A stretch of 64,000 nt of DNA, from NCBI RefSeq assembly GCF_000755145.1, contig NZ_CP009228.1, positions 1,175,827 through 1,239,826 of the forward strand. The letters are read 5' to 3'. The translations under genes and the position numbers were made by a program. The notes beneath the pieces are model-generated. The model worked only from the letters and a program-made list of their open reading frames with translations, searched no databases and was not told the origin of the DNA. This document shows, one piece after another, positions 1-9,081 of this stretch. This stretch comes from Treponema putidum (GTDB lineage Bacteria > Spirochaetota > Spirochaetia > Treponematales > Treponemataceae). Numbering within the stretch: position 1 is the stretch's first letter; every line of letters starts with the position of its first letter.

Positions 1-396
1 ATAGTTTTCAAATCTGGCCGGTACAAGAGATAGGCTTTGTTTTATTAGTTTTTCCAAATAAATGGAAGTGTTTTTTTCTCCCATTACTGAAAGCGGTTCT
101 GCTTGTTTTAAAAAAATATTTTTGATATATTCTGCAATATCGTCAGTAATTTCTTTAGTAAAACAATGGAGCAAAACGCCGTGGGCTGCCAATAGCAAAA
201 CACCTATAAATTCTTTATCTCTTGAAAAAAAAGCTTCGGCTTTTATAAAGGTAAAAAAATCTTGATCAGTATCAAAAAATCTTTTTTGCTTTTTCAGACA
301 TTCGGTAAGGTTTACACAGAGGTGTTCATGGGGAAGAATCAGGTTTATAAACTTGTCTATATTTTTTTTTGTGAGCGGTACATGAAAAAAAATCAT
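1..396 (-). CDS. Hypothetical protein, C-terminus outside window
   Basis: An open frame of 132 codons runs from an ATG at 396 to the window edge. An AGGA Shine-Dalgarno lies about 10 nt before the ATG. The protein starts MIFFHVPLTKKNID and contains a hydrophobic stretch around residues 65-80 (FIGVLLLAAHGVLLHCF). The gene begins 10 nt after the GH3 gene stop, so it is probably the next gene of the same minus-strand operon. I do not recognise the family from this part; an acetyltransferase-like protein is possible but not shown. Confidence 0.7.
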   Translation of the reverse strand, partial: MIFFHVPLTKKNIDKFINLILPHEHLCVNLTECLKKQKRFFDTDQDFFTFIKAEAFFSRDKEFIGVLLLAAHGVLLHCFTKEITDDIAEYIKNIFLKQAEPLSVMGEKNTSIYLEKLIKQSLSLVPARFENY

Positions 397-406
397 TTAG
401 GTGTTC

Positions 407-2143
407 CTATTTTATTCCCGAAATAGGTAATTTTCCGTTAGGGGTGAAGTCGCCGCAGAGAGCCCCGAAGGCCGCGGTAAAGGAAGCCGGTGAATAGCTA
501 TAAATGGCGATTGCCGTTTGGGCATCAGGCACCTTCGCCAAAAATGCAGGAGATAGAACTGAGATAATGATGTATTTTTTCTTAGGGTATTTACTCATTA
601 TTTTTTGTAAAACACTTAAAGAATATTTGTCGGACAGGCAAAATATAATTGTATCAAAGTTTTGTACATGGTAATAGGCGGAATCGACTTCTATTATTTT
701 TGCTTTTGGAAAACGTTTTAAACCGTATTTAAAAAAATCTTTATAGTCAGAGACAAGAAGAATATCTCCATTTTCTTCAGGCTTAAAAGGGATATCGGCA
801 TCCCGAACTATTGTGGTGGAACGGCCTGCTAAACTTAAAAAGAATTTTTGACCTTCTTTGTCGGGAATTCTTTCATCCAGTTTTTCCATATCAGGTATAA
901 TGGGAACATGATTGCTGCTTTTAAAATATTTTAATTTTTCAAGCAAAATACGAAAAGCCGCATCTTTTACTCTATCTTTAAATTGGGGTTCGTCTTTCAT
1001 AGCCTTAATATTATCCTTCCAAAAGGCTTGATAATGCCGCGGTGTTGTAGAAGATTCAATGATGTCATTTCCTGCTTCAAGAGCTAACTTTACGGCCTTT
1101 GCAATTCCGCCTGCAAAATTCATAGCTCCATGCATCATCATATCATCGGTAATTATAAGTCCCTTAAAGCCCAGTTCGCCTCTAAGTATGTCCATTAAAA
1201 GATATTTGGAAAATGTTGCCGGTTCTCCATTAGGTAAAATTGATGAAAAGTTTAAGTGCCCTGTCATAATTGCGGGTACATCCGCATCTATTAGATACTT
1301 AAAGGGAATCAGCTCTCTGTTGCGGAATGTTTCTTCGGATATGTCGATTTTAGGCAGACGGCCGTGACTGTCGATGCTGGTATCTCCGTGACCCGGAAAA
1401 TGCTTTGCTGTTGTAAGAACGCCTGCAGCCCTGCTTCCTCTAACAAAGGCTGCTCCTAGTATTCCTGCGGCATGAGGGGAGTCTCCAAAGGAGCGTGGGC
1501 CTATTATTGATGAGTCATGATCCGTTAAAAGGTCTACTGCCGGTGCAAAGTTTAGGTTTATGCCGAGAGCACTTATTTCGCGGGAAATATAATAACCTGA
1601 ATAGTAAGAATCTTGAGGTATGCCTGACGCTCCTATTGCAAGATTTCCGGGCGTTTCCGAGGTTAGGCCTTTTACATGTCTAACCCAGCCTCCTTCTTGA
1701 TCCGTTGCTACAAAAAGAGGAATACCGAATCTGCCCTCAAGAGATTTTTTTTGTAAAATGGAAATAGATTTAGCAAGTTTGCGGGAGTCTCCCGTATTCC
1801 AGCCGAAGACCTTGATGCTGCCCAGCCCCGATTCTTCAATCCATGAAAAGAGTAAGTCCCCCGGATCTTGACCTGCCCACCCGAACATAAAGGTTTGAGC
1901 TAAAAGTTCCTCATCGGTCATGTTGTCGATTATTTCGGCCGCCAGTTTTTCATTCGGCACATTATCATAAAAATTCGGCAGTTTTTTTGCTGCCGGATTG
2001 GAATTCAAATTAAGCAATAATAAAAAAATATAAATAAAAAACAAAATATTTTTTTTAAATTTGAGCCTTTTATTTTCATAAGTTTGTTTATTCCAGCCAG
2101 TAAACCTTATCCGGCGCTTTTTCCGTAAGGAAAAAATTTTCAT
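407..2143 (-). CDS. Glycoside hydrolase family 3, beta-N-acetylhexosaminidase-like
   Basis: Family 3 glycosidase, probably releasing N-acetylglucosamine from peptidoglycan fragments or glycoconjugates. The NagZ-type signature KHFPGHGDT lies near residues 247-255, followed by DSH. The likely nucleophile Asp is in ITDDMMMHG (about 333). A C-terminal domain of about 180 residues follows, so at 578 aa it is longer than E. coli NagZ and more like three-domain Gram-positive forms. A hydrophobic segment near residues 33-48 suggests a signal peptide or anchor. The first ~24 residues overlap the upstream gene by 56 nt and look unnatural. A better start, ATG at 2079, lies 8 nt after the upstream stop but is out of frame by one base at an A8 tract (2049-2056), so the true N-terminus is uncertain. 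Confidence 0.9.
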   Translation of the reverse strand: MKIFSLRKKRRIRFTGWNKQTYENKRLKFKKNILFFIYIFLLLLNLNSNPAAKKLPNFYDNVPNEKLAAEIIDNMTDEELLAQTFMFGWAGQDPGDLLFSWIEESGLGSIKVFGWNTGDSRKLAKSISILQKKSLEGRFGIPLFVATDQEGGWVRHVKGLTSETPGNLAIGASGIPQDSYYSGYYISREISALGINLNFAPAVDLLTDHDSSIIGPRSFGDSPHAAGILGAAFVRGSRAAGVLTTAKHFPGHGDTSIDSHGRLPKIDISEETFRNRELIPFKYLIDADVPAIMTGHLNFSSILPNGEPATFSKYLLMDILRGELGFKGLIITDDMMMHGAMNFAGGIAKAVKLALEAGNDIIESSTTPRHYQAFWKDNIKAMKDEPQFKDRVKDAAFRILLEKLKYFKSSNHVPIIPDMEKLDERIPDKEGQKFFLSLAGRSTTIVRDADIPFKPEENGDILLVSDYKDFFKYGLKRFPKAKIIEVDSAYYHVQNFDTIIFCLSDKYSLSVLQKIMSKYPKKKYIIISVLSPAFLAKVPDAQTAIAIYSYSPASFTAAFGALCGDFTPNGKLPISGIK

Positions 2144-2546
2144 ATCGATTTGATGATTCTACACGAACATCATCGGGGAAATATGTTGAATGCAAAAACC
2201 AAACAACATCTAAAATGTCTCCAAAAGAGTCTGAACATGAATACCTGTAATAAAGCTCTATATCATCATCTTCTAATATTTTTCTTCTTTCGGGATCGGT
2301 TTTGGTATCGGGGTCTATGGCTTCCCGGATATTGCTTCGTAAGCCTCCATACCATGCATGTGTTACCGACAAAAGATTAAGACGTTTTTCTTTGTCCATT
2401 TTATAAAGTTCATAGACTCCCGACATTGCGGGAACGGCACGGTTAATCTTGTACTTATCAGCCTTAGTAAGAGGCGACCATGTGAGAATGTAGTGAGGCT
2501 GATTTTTAAACATCTTCTTTATAATTACAGGTTCCATTTCAAACAT
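2088..2546 (-). CDS. Conserved hypothetical protein, possibly GIY-YIG-like
   Basis: A 152-residue soluble protein without signal peptide or membrane segment. The stretch SGVYELY followed by AWYGGLRSNIREAID loosely resembles the GIY and YIG strands of GIY-YIG nucleases, but I cannot confirm the fold and it may simply be a treponemal protein of unknown role. It is the upstream partner of the GH3 gene, with a stop at 2088 only 8 nt from that gene's alternative ATG at 2079, so the two are probably cotranscribed. The start ATG at 2546 has no strong ribosome site; MEPVIIKK a few codons in is an alternative. Confidence 0.7.
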   Translation of the reverse strand: MFEMEPVIIKKMFKNQPHYILTWSPLTKADKYKINRAVPAMSGVYELYKMDKEKRLNLLSVTHAWYGGLRSNIREAIDPDTKTDPERRKILEDDDIELYYRYSCSDSFGDILDVVWFLHSTYFPDDVRVESSNRYENFFLTEKAPDKVYWLE

Positions 2547-2588
2547 TGAGGCATTATACTATTTTTTTATTAAAATTGCTATAAGGCC

Positions 2589-2617
2589 TTGTCAAAGTTT
2601 GTATTTTTTGATATACT
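2589..2617 (+). promoter_or_regulatory. Sigma-70 type promoter of tRNA-Cys
   Basis: TTGTCA (2589-2594), a 17-nt spacer and TATACT (2612-2617) stand 11 nt before the mature tRNA 5' end. Confidence 0.75.
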
Positions 2618-2628
2618 GTCAACACTTC

Positions 2629-2700
2629 GGCGCCGTACCCAAGTGGTAAGGGACAGGTCTGCAAAACCTTCATTCATCAGTTCGATTCTGATCGGCGCCT
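2629..2700 (+). tRNA. trnC: tRNA-Cys (GCA)
   Basis: A 72-nt cloverleaf. The acceptor stem is GGCGCCG (2629-2635) paired with CGGCGCC (2693-2699), with discriminator U at 2700 as usual for cysteine. The anticodon loop reads CTGCAAA and the T-arm contains TTCGATT. CCA is not encoded. It has its own promoter and a terminator-like hairpin downstream. Confidence 0.95.
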
Positions 2701-2728
2701 TCCCCATTTTTTAGTTTTTTTTCATAAT

Positions 2729-2762
2729 GGGAGCCTCTTCACAGAGGTTCCCCTCCTTTTTT
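2729..2762 (+). terminator. Rho-independent terminator
   Basis: A stem GGGAGCCTCT / AGAGGTTCCC with loop TCAC is followed by CTCC and six T residues. It ends the tRNA-Cys transcript and lies 33 nt from the stop of the convergent TraB-like gene. Confidence 0.75.
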
Positions 2763-2795
2763 AATTTTAAGCCCTTTTATATATTTTCCTTTCTT

Positions 2796-3986
2796 TTATT
2801 TGATCAGATTAGCAATAAGGGCAGGAACAGTTATAAATGTTCCTATTGAGCTTCCAAGCGAAGAAAGAATAAAAACAAGAAGAACCTTTGTGATTCTGTT
2901 TTTATACCAGCCGGATATTTTTGCTGCATCATTTGTAAGGTTTTCCATATCCCTGACTTGCGGCTTTTTTGCCCAAGCCTGTACAAGGCCTGAAATCATG
3001 CCTATACCTAAAAGCGGATTTATTGTTGTAAATGGAGCTCCTAAAAATGAAGATAGAATAGCCAGAGGATGACCAAGGGCGATAATAGCTCCTATCGCTG
3101 CAAGCCCTCCGTTCCAGAGAACAAAGGACAAGAGCATTTGCCCTGTTTTTATACCGCCTCCTTTAATAAAGCCTAGAACAATCAAGCCTATTATAATTAT
3201 AGGAAATATCCAAGAAGCAATTTTGCTTCCGGTGCTTTTCGGCGGGATTGCCTCAATGTCGGAGACATCTGTTGTTTTTGTACCTGCTTCCAATTCTTTT
3301 ATAAAGCGTTCGGTACCCGGAAGATGGCCTGCACCTAAGACAGCTACAATTTTTTTTCCGCTGCTTTCCCAAATTTTTGTTGCGAGATAGCGGTCTCTTT
3401 CGTCTATTAAAACCCCTTTTATGTTCGGAAGATATTCGGCCATTTCCTGCATCATGTTGTCCATTGCACTTTGATTCTTTAATTTTTCTATTTCGGCTTC
3501 GTCAACTTTTTCGTTTGAAAAGGCGGCACTTAACAGGGTTGCTAAAAGTTTTGACCTTCCCCAACCCTTATTTTTGGCCCAAGCTCTTTTTAATGTTATG
3601 TGAATAGGGCGGTCAACCATTTCGGTTTTTATGTTCAGCTCTTGAGAAACTTCAATAGCCGCTTTCATTTCATCGCCCGGCTTTATACCGAGATCGCTTC
3701 CGAGTTTTTTTTGAAAAGAGGCAAGAACCAAATTTGCAAGAAGTAAAAAGCCTTTTCCTTCCCTTAATATTTGGGAAATATTGATTTGCTGCCATGCGTC
3801 TTTTGAGGTTAAGGACTTATACCTTGCTTCGTCCAATTCTACACAAACACAATCGGGGTTTTCTTCCCTAATTGTAGATTCAACATCCTTAATACTTTCT
3901 TTAGAAACGTGTGCCGTTCCTAAAAGAATAATTTCGCGGTCTTTTAAAAGAATACGCTTTAAAGTTTTTTCGTTATTTTCGTCCAC
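2796..3986 (-). CDS. TraB family protein with C-terminal membrane domain
   Basis: The N-terminal half carries TraB/PrgY-family motifs: GTAHVSKES near residues 18-26, CVELDEARY near 48-56 and VLGAGHLPG near 216. The family adopts a GumN/TIKI-like fold proposed to act as a metalloprotease-type enzyme, but its bacterial substrate is unknown. From about residue 258 several hydrophobic helices follow (SWIFPIIIIGLIVLGF onwards), so the protein sits in the membrane. The start is GTG at 3986 with an AAGGA site 11 nt upstream, and it overlaps the DHH gene by 14 nt, so they are cotranscribed. Confidence 0.88.
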   Translation of the reverse strand: MDENNEKTLKRILLKDREIILLGTAHVSKESIKDVESTIREENPDCVCVELDEARYKSLTSKDAWQQINISQILREGKGFLLLANLVLASFQKKLGSDLGIKPGDEMKAAIEVSQELNIKTEMVDRPIHITLKRAWAKNKGWGRSKLLATLLSAAFSNEKVDEAEIEKLKNQSAMDNMMQEMAEYLPNIKGVLIDERDRYLATKIWESSGKKIVAVLGAGHLPGTERFIKELEAGTKTTDVSDIEAIPPKSTGSKIASWIFPIIIIGLIVLGFIKGGGIKTGQMLLSFVLWNGGLAAIGAIIALGHPLAILSSFLGAPFTTINPLLGIGMISGLVQAWAKKPQVRDMENLTNDAAKISGWYKNRITKVLLVFILSSLGSSIGTFITVPALIANLIK

Positions 3987-4956
3987 AGTTGTTTCCTTGT
4001 TCAGAATGAGCTAACTCAATGATAGAGTTTAAAAATTCGGCTTTACCGCAGTATTTTGCTGCATCGATTACTCCGCCTGCCATGTGTGCATGACCTCCTC
4101 CCGATCCCATATCTTTTACCGCTTCTTGAATTAGATAGCCTGCATCGAGGTTTTTATCGCGGCTTCTTGCGGAGAGTTTATATTCAGGGCCGTTTATTTC
4201 CATTACAATAACAAAAGAAATATCTTTTATCCAAATTAAAAAATCGGCTACAACCGATAAAATAGCTCTTGAGTAGTCTTCACTTAATTCTACAATTAAA
4301 AAATTATCTATGCGTAAATAGTTGGTAAAGGCCTGTCCTATTTCTTCAAGGTCACAGATGTTGATGGTTGTTTTAATCATTTGATAGGTTTTTTGCACAT
4401 CCGATTTAAAGTAGAGTTCATAATAAGCGTCCAGATCAAGTTTACTTACACTTCTGGATAGAAAAGCCGTATCCAGCTGTATACCCGCAATCATTGCTGT
4501 TGCAGTTACTCTGTCATATTCTTTTCCCGATTCTTTCCAATAGGACCAAATAATGGAAGAACAGGCTCCGATACCTACCCTTATATCCGTATAAGCTGCC
4601 GTAGATTGCATCCTTGCCGGATGGTGATCTATTACGGCCTTTAAGATACCGCCTACATTTTTTACGGTTCCTTTAAAAGGAGAGCCGTCTACAATTATAA
4701 CTTGGTATTTTTTTAAATCATCAATTTCACCAAGTTTTAAAAGCGGGTAGTCTAAATATTCTACAAATTCTATTAAAGATAGACTTTGAATATGGCCGCC
4801 GTAAGCAATCTCCACTTTATAGCCGTAACTTTCTAAAAGTTTTAAAAGAGCGTAGGCAGCCCCTAGGGCATCATGATCGGGAAAATCATGAGTCTGTACA
4901 AGTACCGGTTGCTCTTTGTTTAAAACCGAGCAAAGCGTAGAAAATTTTTCTTCCAT
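3973..4956 (-). CDS. DHH family phosphoesterase (NrnA-like)
   Basis: A DHH/DHHA1 phosphoesterase of the bifunctional oligoribonuclease/pAp phosphatase type. Metal-binding motifs are DFPDHDALGAA (about residues 21-31), IIVDGSP, and VIDHHPARM, the DHH motif. The C-terminal DHHA1 motif is GSGGGHAHMAGG. It probably degrades nanoRNA or pAp in the cytoplasm. The ATG at 4956 (MEEKFS) is chosen because AGGA lies about 10 nt before it; a longer frame beginning with TTG at 5010 has no such site. Confidence 0.88.
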   Translation of the reverse strand: MEEKFSTLCSVLNKEQPVLVQTHDFPDHDALGAAYALLKLLESYGYKVEIAYGGHIQSLSLIEFVEYLDYPLLKLGEIDDLKKYQVIIVDGSPFKGTVKNVGGILKAVIDHHPARMQSTAAYTDIRVGIGACSSIIWSYWKESGKEYDRVTATAMIAGIQLDTAFLSRSVSKLDLDAYYELYFKSDVQKTYQMIKTTINICDLEEIGQAFTNYLRIDNFLIVELSEDYSRAILSVVADFLIWIKDISFVIVMEINGPEYKLSARSRDKNLDAGYLIQEAVKDMGSGGGHAHMAGGVIDAAKYCGKAEFLNSIIELAHSEQGNNCGRK

Positions 4957-5022
4957 GAATTTAATCCTAAAATACCGGAACAATATATCACAAAAAAAAG
5001 TGTTTTTCAATCGCCTGTGCTT

Positions 5023-6861
5023 TTATCTTAAAAGCTTTTCAATTTCCTCTTCCTTATAATATTGAGCTTGTGCGTTCCAGAGTTCACTGTATTTACCCTC
5101 TTTGTCTTGAAGAAGAGCATCGTGGGAGCCTTGCTGTACCAACTTGCCTTCATCAAAGACTGCAATCTCATCGCAGAATTTACATGAAGAAAGACGGTGC
5201 GAAATATAAACGGCTGTTTTGTTTCCTATGATTGTATCAAACTTTGAATAAATTTCAAACTCTGAAATCGGGTCGAGGGCGGCGGTCGGCTCATCTAGTA
5301 TTATAAAGGGAGAGTCTTTATAAATAGCTCTTGCCATCGCAATCTTTTGAGCTTCGCCGCCGGATATTTCAACGCCTCCTTCTTCATAGTCTTGATAGAG
5401 ATAGGTTTTTAAACCTTGCGGCATTTTTTGTAAAGTCTTTTCGAAGCCTGCTTTGGTTAAGGCGTCTTCAGCTCTTTTTTCATCATATTCCATCGAAGCT
5501 GAAATATTTTGTCCCAACATAAAAGAGAAAAGTTTAAAATCCTGAAAGACTACCGAAAATATATCCAGATACTCGTTATAATCATACTTTTGGATATTGA
5601 TACCGTTTAATAAAATTTCGCCATCCGTCGGATCATAAAAGCGGGTGAGGAGTTTTATCAAAGTAGTCTTTCCGCTGCCATTCATGCCGACTATGGCAAG
5701 CCTTTGTCCTATTTTAAATTTTAAGTTCACATTTTGTAGAACATATTTTGAGGTTTTAGGATATTTAAAACCGACATTTTTAAATTCAAACTCATATTCA
5801 TTGTCATCTCTTTTTTCGATAGGAAGAGAGCCTTCGTATTTTCCGTTAGATAAATTAAGATAATCGAAGATGGTCTTAAAATAATCTTTATTGGCATAAA
5901 GGCTTGAAATAGACATGATGATAAGAGTTACGGCATCGGCAGTTAATACTGCAATGCCCGTATACTGAACAATATCTCCCAACTCGATAAGACCGTAATA
6001 GGCTTTGAATCCTGCATAAAAGTATACAAGCAAAGAAGAAAAAATTGTCATCAGTCCCGTTTGAATATTGCACTTAAATAAATTATGAGACATCCGGTTA
6101 TAAAAATTTTTCGTATTATTATTAACATGTTTAAGCACACTTGTAAGTAAATTATAATTATAAAGACGGACATCCTTTCCCGATTTATAATCATCGTTTA
6201 TTTTTATATATTCGCGGAGTAGTCTATTTAAAAATACGACATCCTTATCAAACATTGCTTGCATTTTGATATTAAATTTTTTGGAAGCCAGTATTGAAAT
6301 AAGGCTGAACGAGAAAAATAAAAGAATAAAAATCGTATTCCATAACCAATTAGCTATAGGAATAAGTTCCGATTGCATCGTAAAAAGATTTATGGAAAAA
6401 ATTATTGCAAAAATAAAAGTCAATACCGAATTTATTATTGCACCGAAATGTCTGCCTACATGATAGATACCGTAATTTCCGAAGTTGTCATATTCTCTCA
6501 TCTTTGTAAGACCCAACTGAAGATCAGTGTCTTCCAAAAATTCGTAATCGAGTTTCATAGTTTTTTTATTTATTTCCATATCCCTTTTATACAGTATGAT
6601 ACGGAATCTGTTAGTTTGAGTCTCTTCTGAAAATCTTTTTATCAAGATTAAAACAAAGTTACTTATAAGAGCTATAAGACAGAGAAATAATATTTCTTCT
6701 TTTGTTTTGCCCTTTACAAAAGCATTGATGATGAGCTTTACCAAGTAAAGGTTTATAAAAATATCGGCTGAACTTACAATTTGTTCTAAAATTAACGATG
6801 TAAATAAAACCTTATCCGTTTTATAAGAAAATTTAATAATATCTTTTATACCTGTTTTCAT
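5023..6861 (-). CDS. ABC transporter, fused permease/ATPase, subunit B of pair
   Basis: A 612-residue exporter-fold half-transporter. Six hydrophobic helices occupy roughly residues 20-310. The nucleotide-binding domain has Walker A GMNGSGKTT, signature SGGEAQKIAMARA and Walker B FIILDEPTAALDP. It begins 2 nt after the stop of the equally sized ABC gene upstream, so the two are expected to form a heterodimer. The substrate is not evident. The pair resembles transporters near peptide-export or lantibiotic loci of Firmicutes, but no precursor peptide or modification gene is adjacent. Confidence 0.9.
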   Translation of the reverse strand: MKTGIKDIIKFSYKTDKVLFTSLILEQIVSSADIFINLYLVKLIINAFVKGKTKEEILFLCLIALISNFVLILIKRFSEETQTNRFRIILYKRDMEINKKTMKLDYEFLEDTDLQLGLTKMREYDNFGNYGIYHVGRHFGAIINSVLTFIFAIIFSINLFTMQSELIPIANWLWNTIFILLFFSFSLISILASKKFNIKMQAMFDKDVVFLNRLLREYIKINDDYKSGKDVRLYNYNLLTSVLKHVNNNTKNFYNRMSHNLFKCNIQTGLMTIFSSLLVYFYAGFKAYYGLIELGDIVQYTGIAVLTADAVTLIIMSISSLYANKDYFKTIFDYLNLSNGKYEGSLPIEKRDDNEYEFEFKNVGFKYPKTSKYVLQNVNLKFKIGQRLAIVGMNGSGKTTLIKLLTRFYDPTDGEILLNGINIQKYDYNEYLDIFSVVFQDFKLFSFMLGQNISASMEYDEKRAEDALTKAGFEKTLQKMPQGLKTYLYQDYEEGGVEISGGEAQKIAMARAIYKDSPFIILDEPTAALDPISEFEIYSKFDTIIGNKTAVYISHRLSSCKFCDEIAVFDEGKLVQQGSHDALLQDKEGKYSELWNAQAQYYKEEEIEKLLR

Positions 6862-6862
6862 T

Positions 6863-8665
6863 TTATTTTATTCCTTTATTTTTATTGTCTTGATAGTATG
6901 AGCTTTGTATATCGAACATTTTTTTATATTCTCCGTTTTGTTTTATCAAGTCCGAATGACTTCCTTCTTCTATTATTTTACCGTTTTCGATTAAAATAAT
7001 CCTATCGCAAAAACGAGTTGATGCCAGTCTATGCGAAATAAAGATTGAAGTTTTATCCTTTGTCATATTATTGTACTCGGAATAAATTTGACTTTCCGCT
7101 ATAGGGTCGAGAGCCGCTGTAGGTTCATCTAAAATAGAAATAGGACCCTTTTTATATAGAGCTCTTGCAAGCATAAGACGCTGCTCCTGTCCGCCTGAAA
7201 GGTCTATCGAATTAGGCCAAACTCCTTTTACAAGATAGGTGTTTTCCTTTTCGTTTAAGTTCTCAATAATTTTTTGTAAGCCTGATTGTTTTAGGGCAGA
7301 ATCAAAGTCATCTTGGTTAAATTTTTTATTTCCTGCGGTAACCAGGTTTTTAATAGTATCTGGTAAAACATACATATCCTGAAAAACAGTTGAAAATAAA
7401 GAATAGTATTCATCAATATTGTATTCGTTTATATTTTTTCCGTTTAATAAAACTTCGCCTTCAGTGGGTTGAAGCAGATTCATTATCAAACAGGTTAGGG
7501 TAGTTTTTCCCGCTCCATTTACTCCGACTATTGCAAGTTTTTCTTTATCTTCTATGCGTAAATTTAAATCTTTAAAAATATATCTCTCAGATTCGCCATA
7601 TTTAAAAGAAACATTTTTTAATTCTATATCGAATTTTTTAGGAAGAAGAATGCCTTTACCTTTGGTTAATCCGTCATCAAGCTCGCAAAAATCGCGGTAA
7701 TAGTCTATGCTTAAAGTTTCTCTTTTTAAGTTAGTAATCTGCGAAATAATTCCCAATAGCCAGCCTGAAAATGTTTTTATAATAGAAAATAAAAAGATAA
7801 ATTCTCCTATGCCTATTTCTTTGTTTAAAACCATTCCGGTTAAATAAATATAGGCAAGACCGTCTCTTAAAAATATAAAAAGAGCCGATATAATGGCACC
7901 GATAAAATTTACGGTTTTTATTTTTCCGTAACATTTGTTTATTATTTTTAAAGAACTCTTATATGCTTGCACTATCCAAGTTTCTATCTTGTAGAGTTTT
8001 ATATCTTTAGCAAATTTATAATCACAAGCCCTTTGCGTAAGATACCTCATCTTATGATGTTCTTTTTTTAAGACTTCATTTATTTCTTTATTCTTTTTTA
8101 TCTCATATTTTCCGTAAAAATAACTTACTGTTCCCGATATAAAAATTAATCCGATAAGAATAGGATTAATAGAAACAATAAGGCTTCCGAAAAAGAAGAT
8201 GCCGACAATACTTACAATGAGGCTGCTTATCTTTTTCGGGAATTGCTGGCTTATTGAGTAGTCATTATCTACCATATCTCTTGCTTTTTCCAAACTTAAA
8301 ATTCCTTCTTGTGAAGCAATATTTTTATATGACATCGTCCACATTTTTTTGTAAAGCTCTGTCATGAGCTCTATTCTCCGGTAAGATCCGCGGCAATTAA
8401 ACCTTGCATTCAGGAAGGTTTCAAGAGCTTTTAAGGCTGCTACAATAAAGGCTATAATCAAAAAATTTTGAATAAAGACGGAAATTCCTGCCTTATTTTG
8501 AATCGATTCTATTACCGCCCTCGGCAAGTAGGCACTTGCAAGAGGCGAAAAAACAAAGACAGGTATGTACAAAACCATTAGACTAAAAAGAATCTTATCG
8601 GTTTTAAGAATGTTTTTTAGCATATAAAGGCAGTTTTTTATAATCCCTCTTTCTTTTGACTCCAT
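6863..8665 (-). CDS. ABC transporter, fused permease/ATPase, subunit A of pair
   Basis: First gene of the pair with 5023-6861 and the same architecture: N-terminal membrane helices, then an ATPase with Walker A GVNGAGKTT, signature SGGQEQRLMLARA and Walker B ISILDEPTAALDP. The start is taken as ATG 8665 (MESKERG) because GGAGG lies 8-12 nt upstream; an ATG at 8698 is in frame but lacks a ribosome site. TATAAT on the minus strand at about 8689-8694 could be the -10 box of the operon. Confidence 0.9.
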   Translation of the reverse strand: MESKERGIIKNCLYMLKNILKTDKILFSLMVLYIPVFVFSPLASAYLPRAVIESIQNKAGISVFIQNFLIIAFIVAALKALETFLNARFNCRGSYRRIELMTELYKKMWTMSYKNIASQEGILSLEKARDMVDNDYSISQQFPKKISSLIVSIVGIFFFGSLIVSINPILIGLIFISGTVSYFYGKYEIKKNKEINEVLKKEHHKMRYLTQRACDYKFAKDIKLYKIETWIVQAYKSSLKIINKCYGKIKTVNFIGAIISALFIFLRDGLAYIYLTGMVLNKEIGIGEFIFLFSIIKTFSGWLLGIISQITNLKRETLSIDYYRDFCELDDGLTKGKGILLPKKFDIELKNVSFKYGESERYIFKDLNLRIEDKEKLAIVGVNGAGKTTLTCLIMNLLQPTEGEVLLNGKNINEYNIDEYYSLFSTVFQDMYVLPDTIKNLVTAGNKKFNQDDFDSALKQSGLQKIIENLNEKENTYLVKGVWPNSIDLSGGQEQRLMLARALYKKGPISILDEPTAALDPIAESQIYSEYNNMTKDKTSIFISHRLASTRFCDRIILIENGKIIEEGSHSDLIKQNGEYKKMFDIQSSYYQDNKNKGIK

Positions 8666-8754
8666 AAGAGTTGCCCTCCAATGAGCCTTATTATACAATA
8701 AAAACTAAGGTTTTGGGAGAGAATGGCGTAGATGGTATCAGATTTGACGCAAAC

Positions 8755-8881
8755 GGTTTTTTGAAACGGCGGGCATCTTCTGCGTCGCACGGCAAAAAAG
8801 TGTCCTCGACGTATACCCGATACGCCTGCGGTACTTTTTTGCCTGACTCCTTGTACTTACCTCGCCTATTTTCAAAAAGAT
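8755..8881. repeat. Imperfect palindromic intergenic element
   Basis: The 8699-9081 spacer holds no convincing gene. It contains nested inverted repeats: an inner perfect 11-bp pair GGCAAAAAAGT (8791-8801) / ACTTTTTTGCC (8833-8843) enclosing CGTAT/ATACG, and an outer imperfect pair (TTTTTTGAAA near 8758 and TTTTCAAAAAG near 8880). The small frames read across it on both strands look like by-products of the repeat. It resembles a MITE-like or structured dispersed repeat lying just upstream of a Rpn nuclease gene. Confidence 0.6.
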
Positions 8882-9081
8882 TATTCAGCAAAGAGTATTG
8901 TATTGCAAAGATGCAAAGGAATTTTGATGGCGGTTTAATAAATCTTTTCTACATTTACCCTTCGAGGGCGTACCGGGTTCTGGAGTTTCTTTTCTTAGTA
9001 AATTTAGTATAAATTCAAACATTTTTTTATAATTTACTATTTTTTTCAAATAATAACTATAAATATAATGGGAGAAAGCAA

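Noticed and set aside
5023-8665. Lantibiotic or RiPP gene cluster around the first ABC pair
   Set aside because: No precursor peptide, modification enzyme or dedicated peptidase domain in or next to the transporters.
8671-9012. 113-codon plus-strand frame in the 8.7-9.0 kb spacer
   Set aside because: It reads through an inverted-repeat element, has no ribosome site and no protein-like composition.
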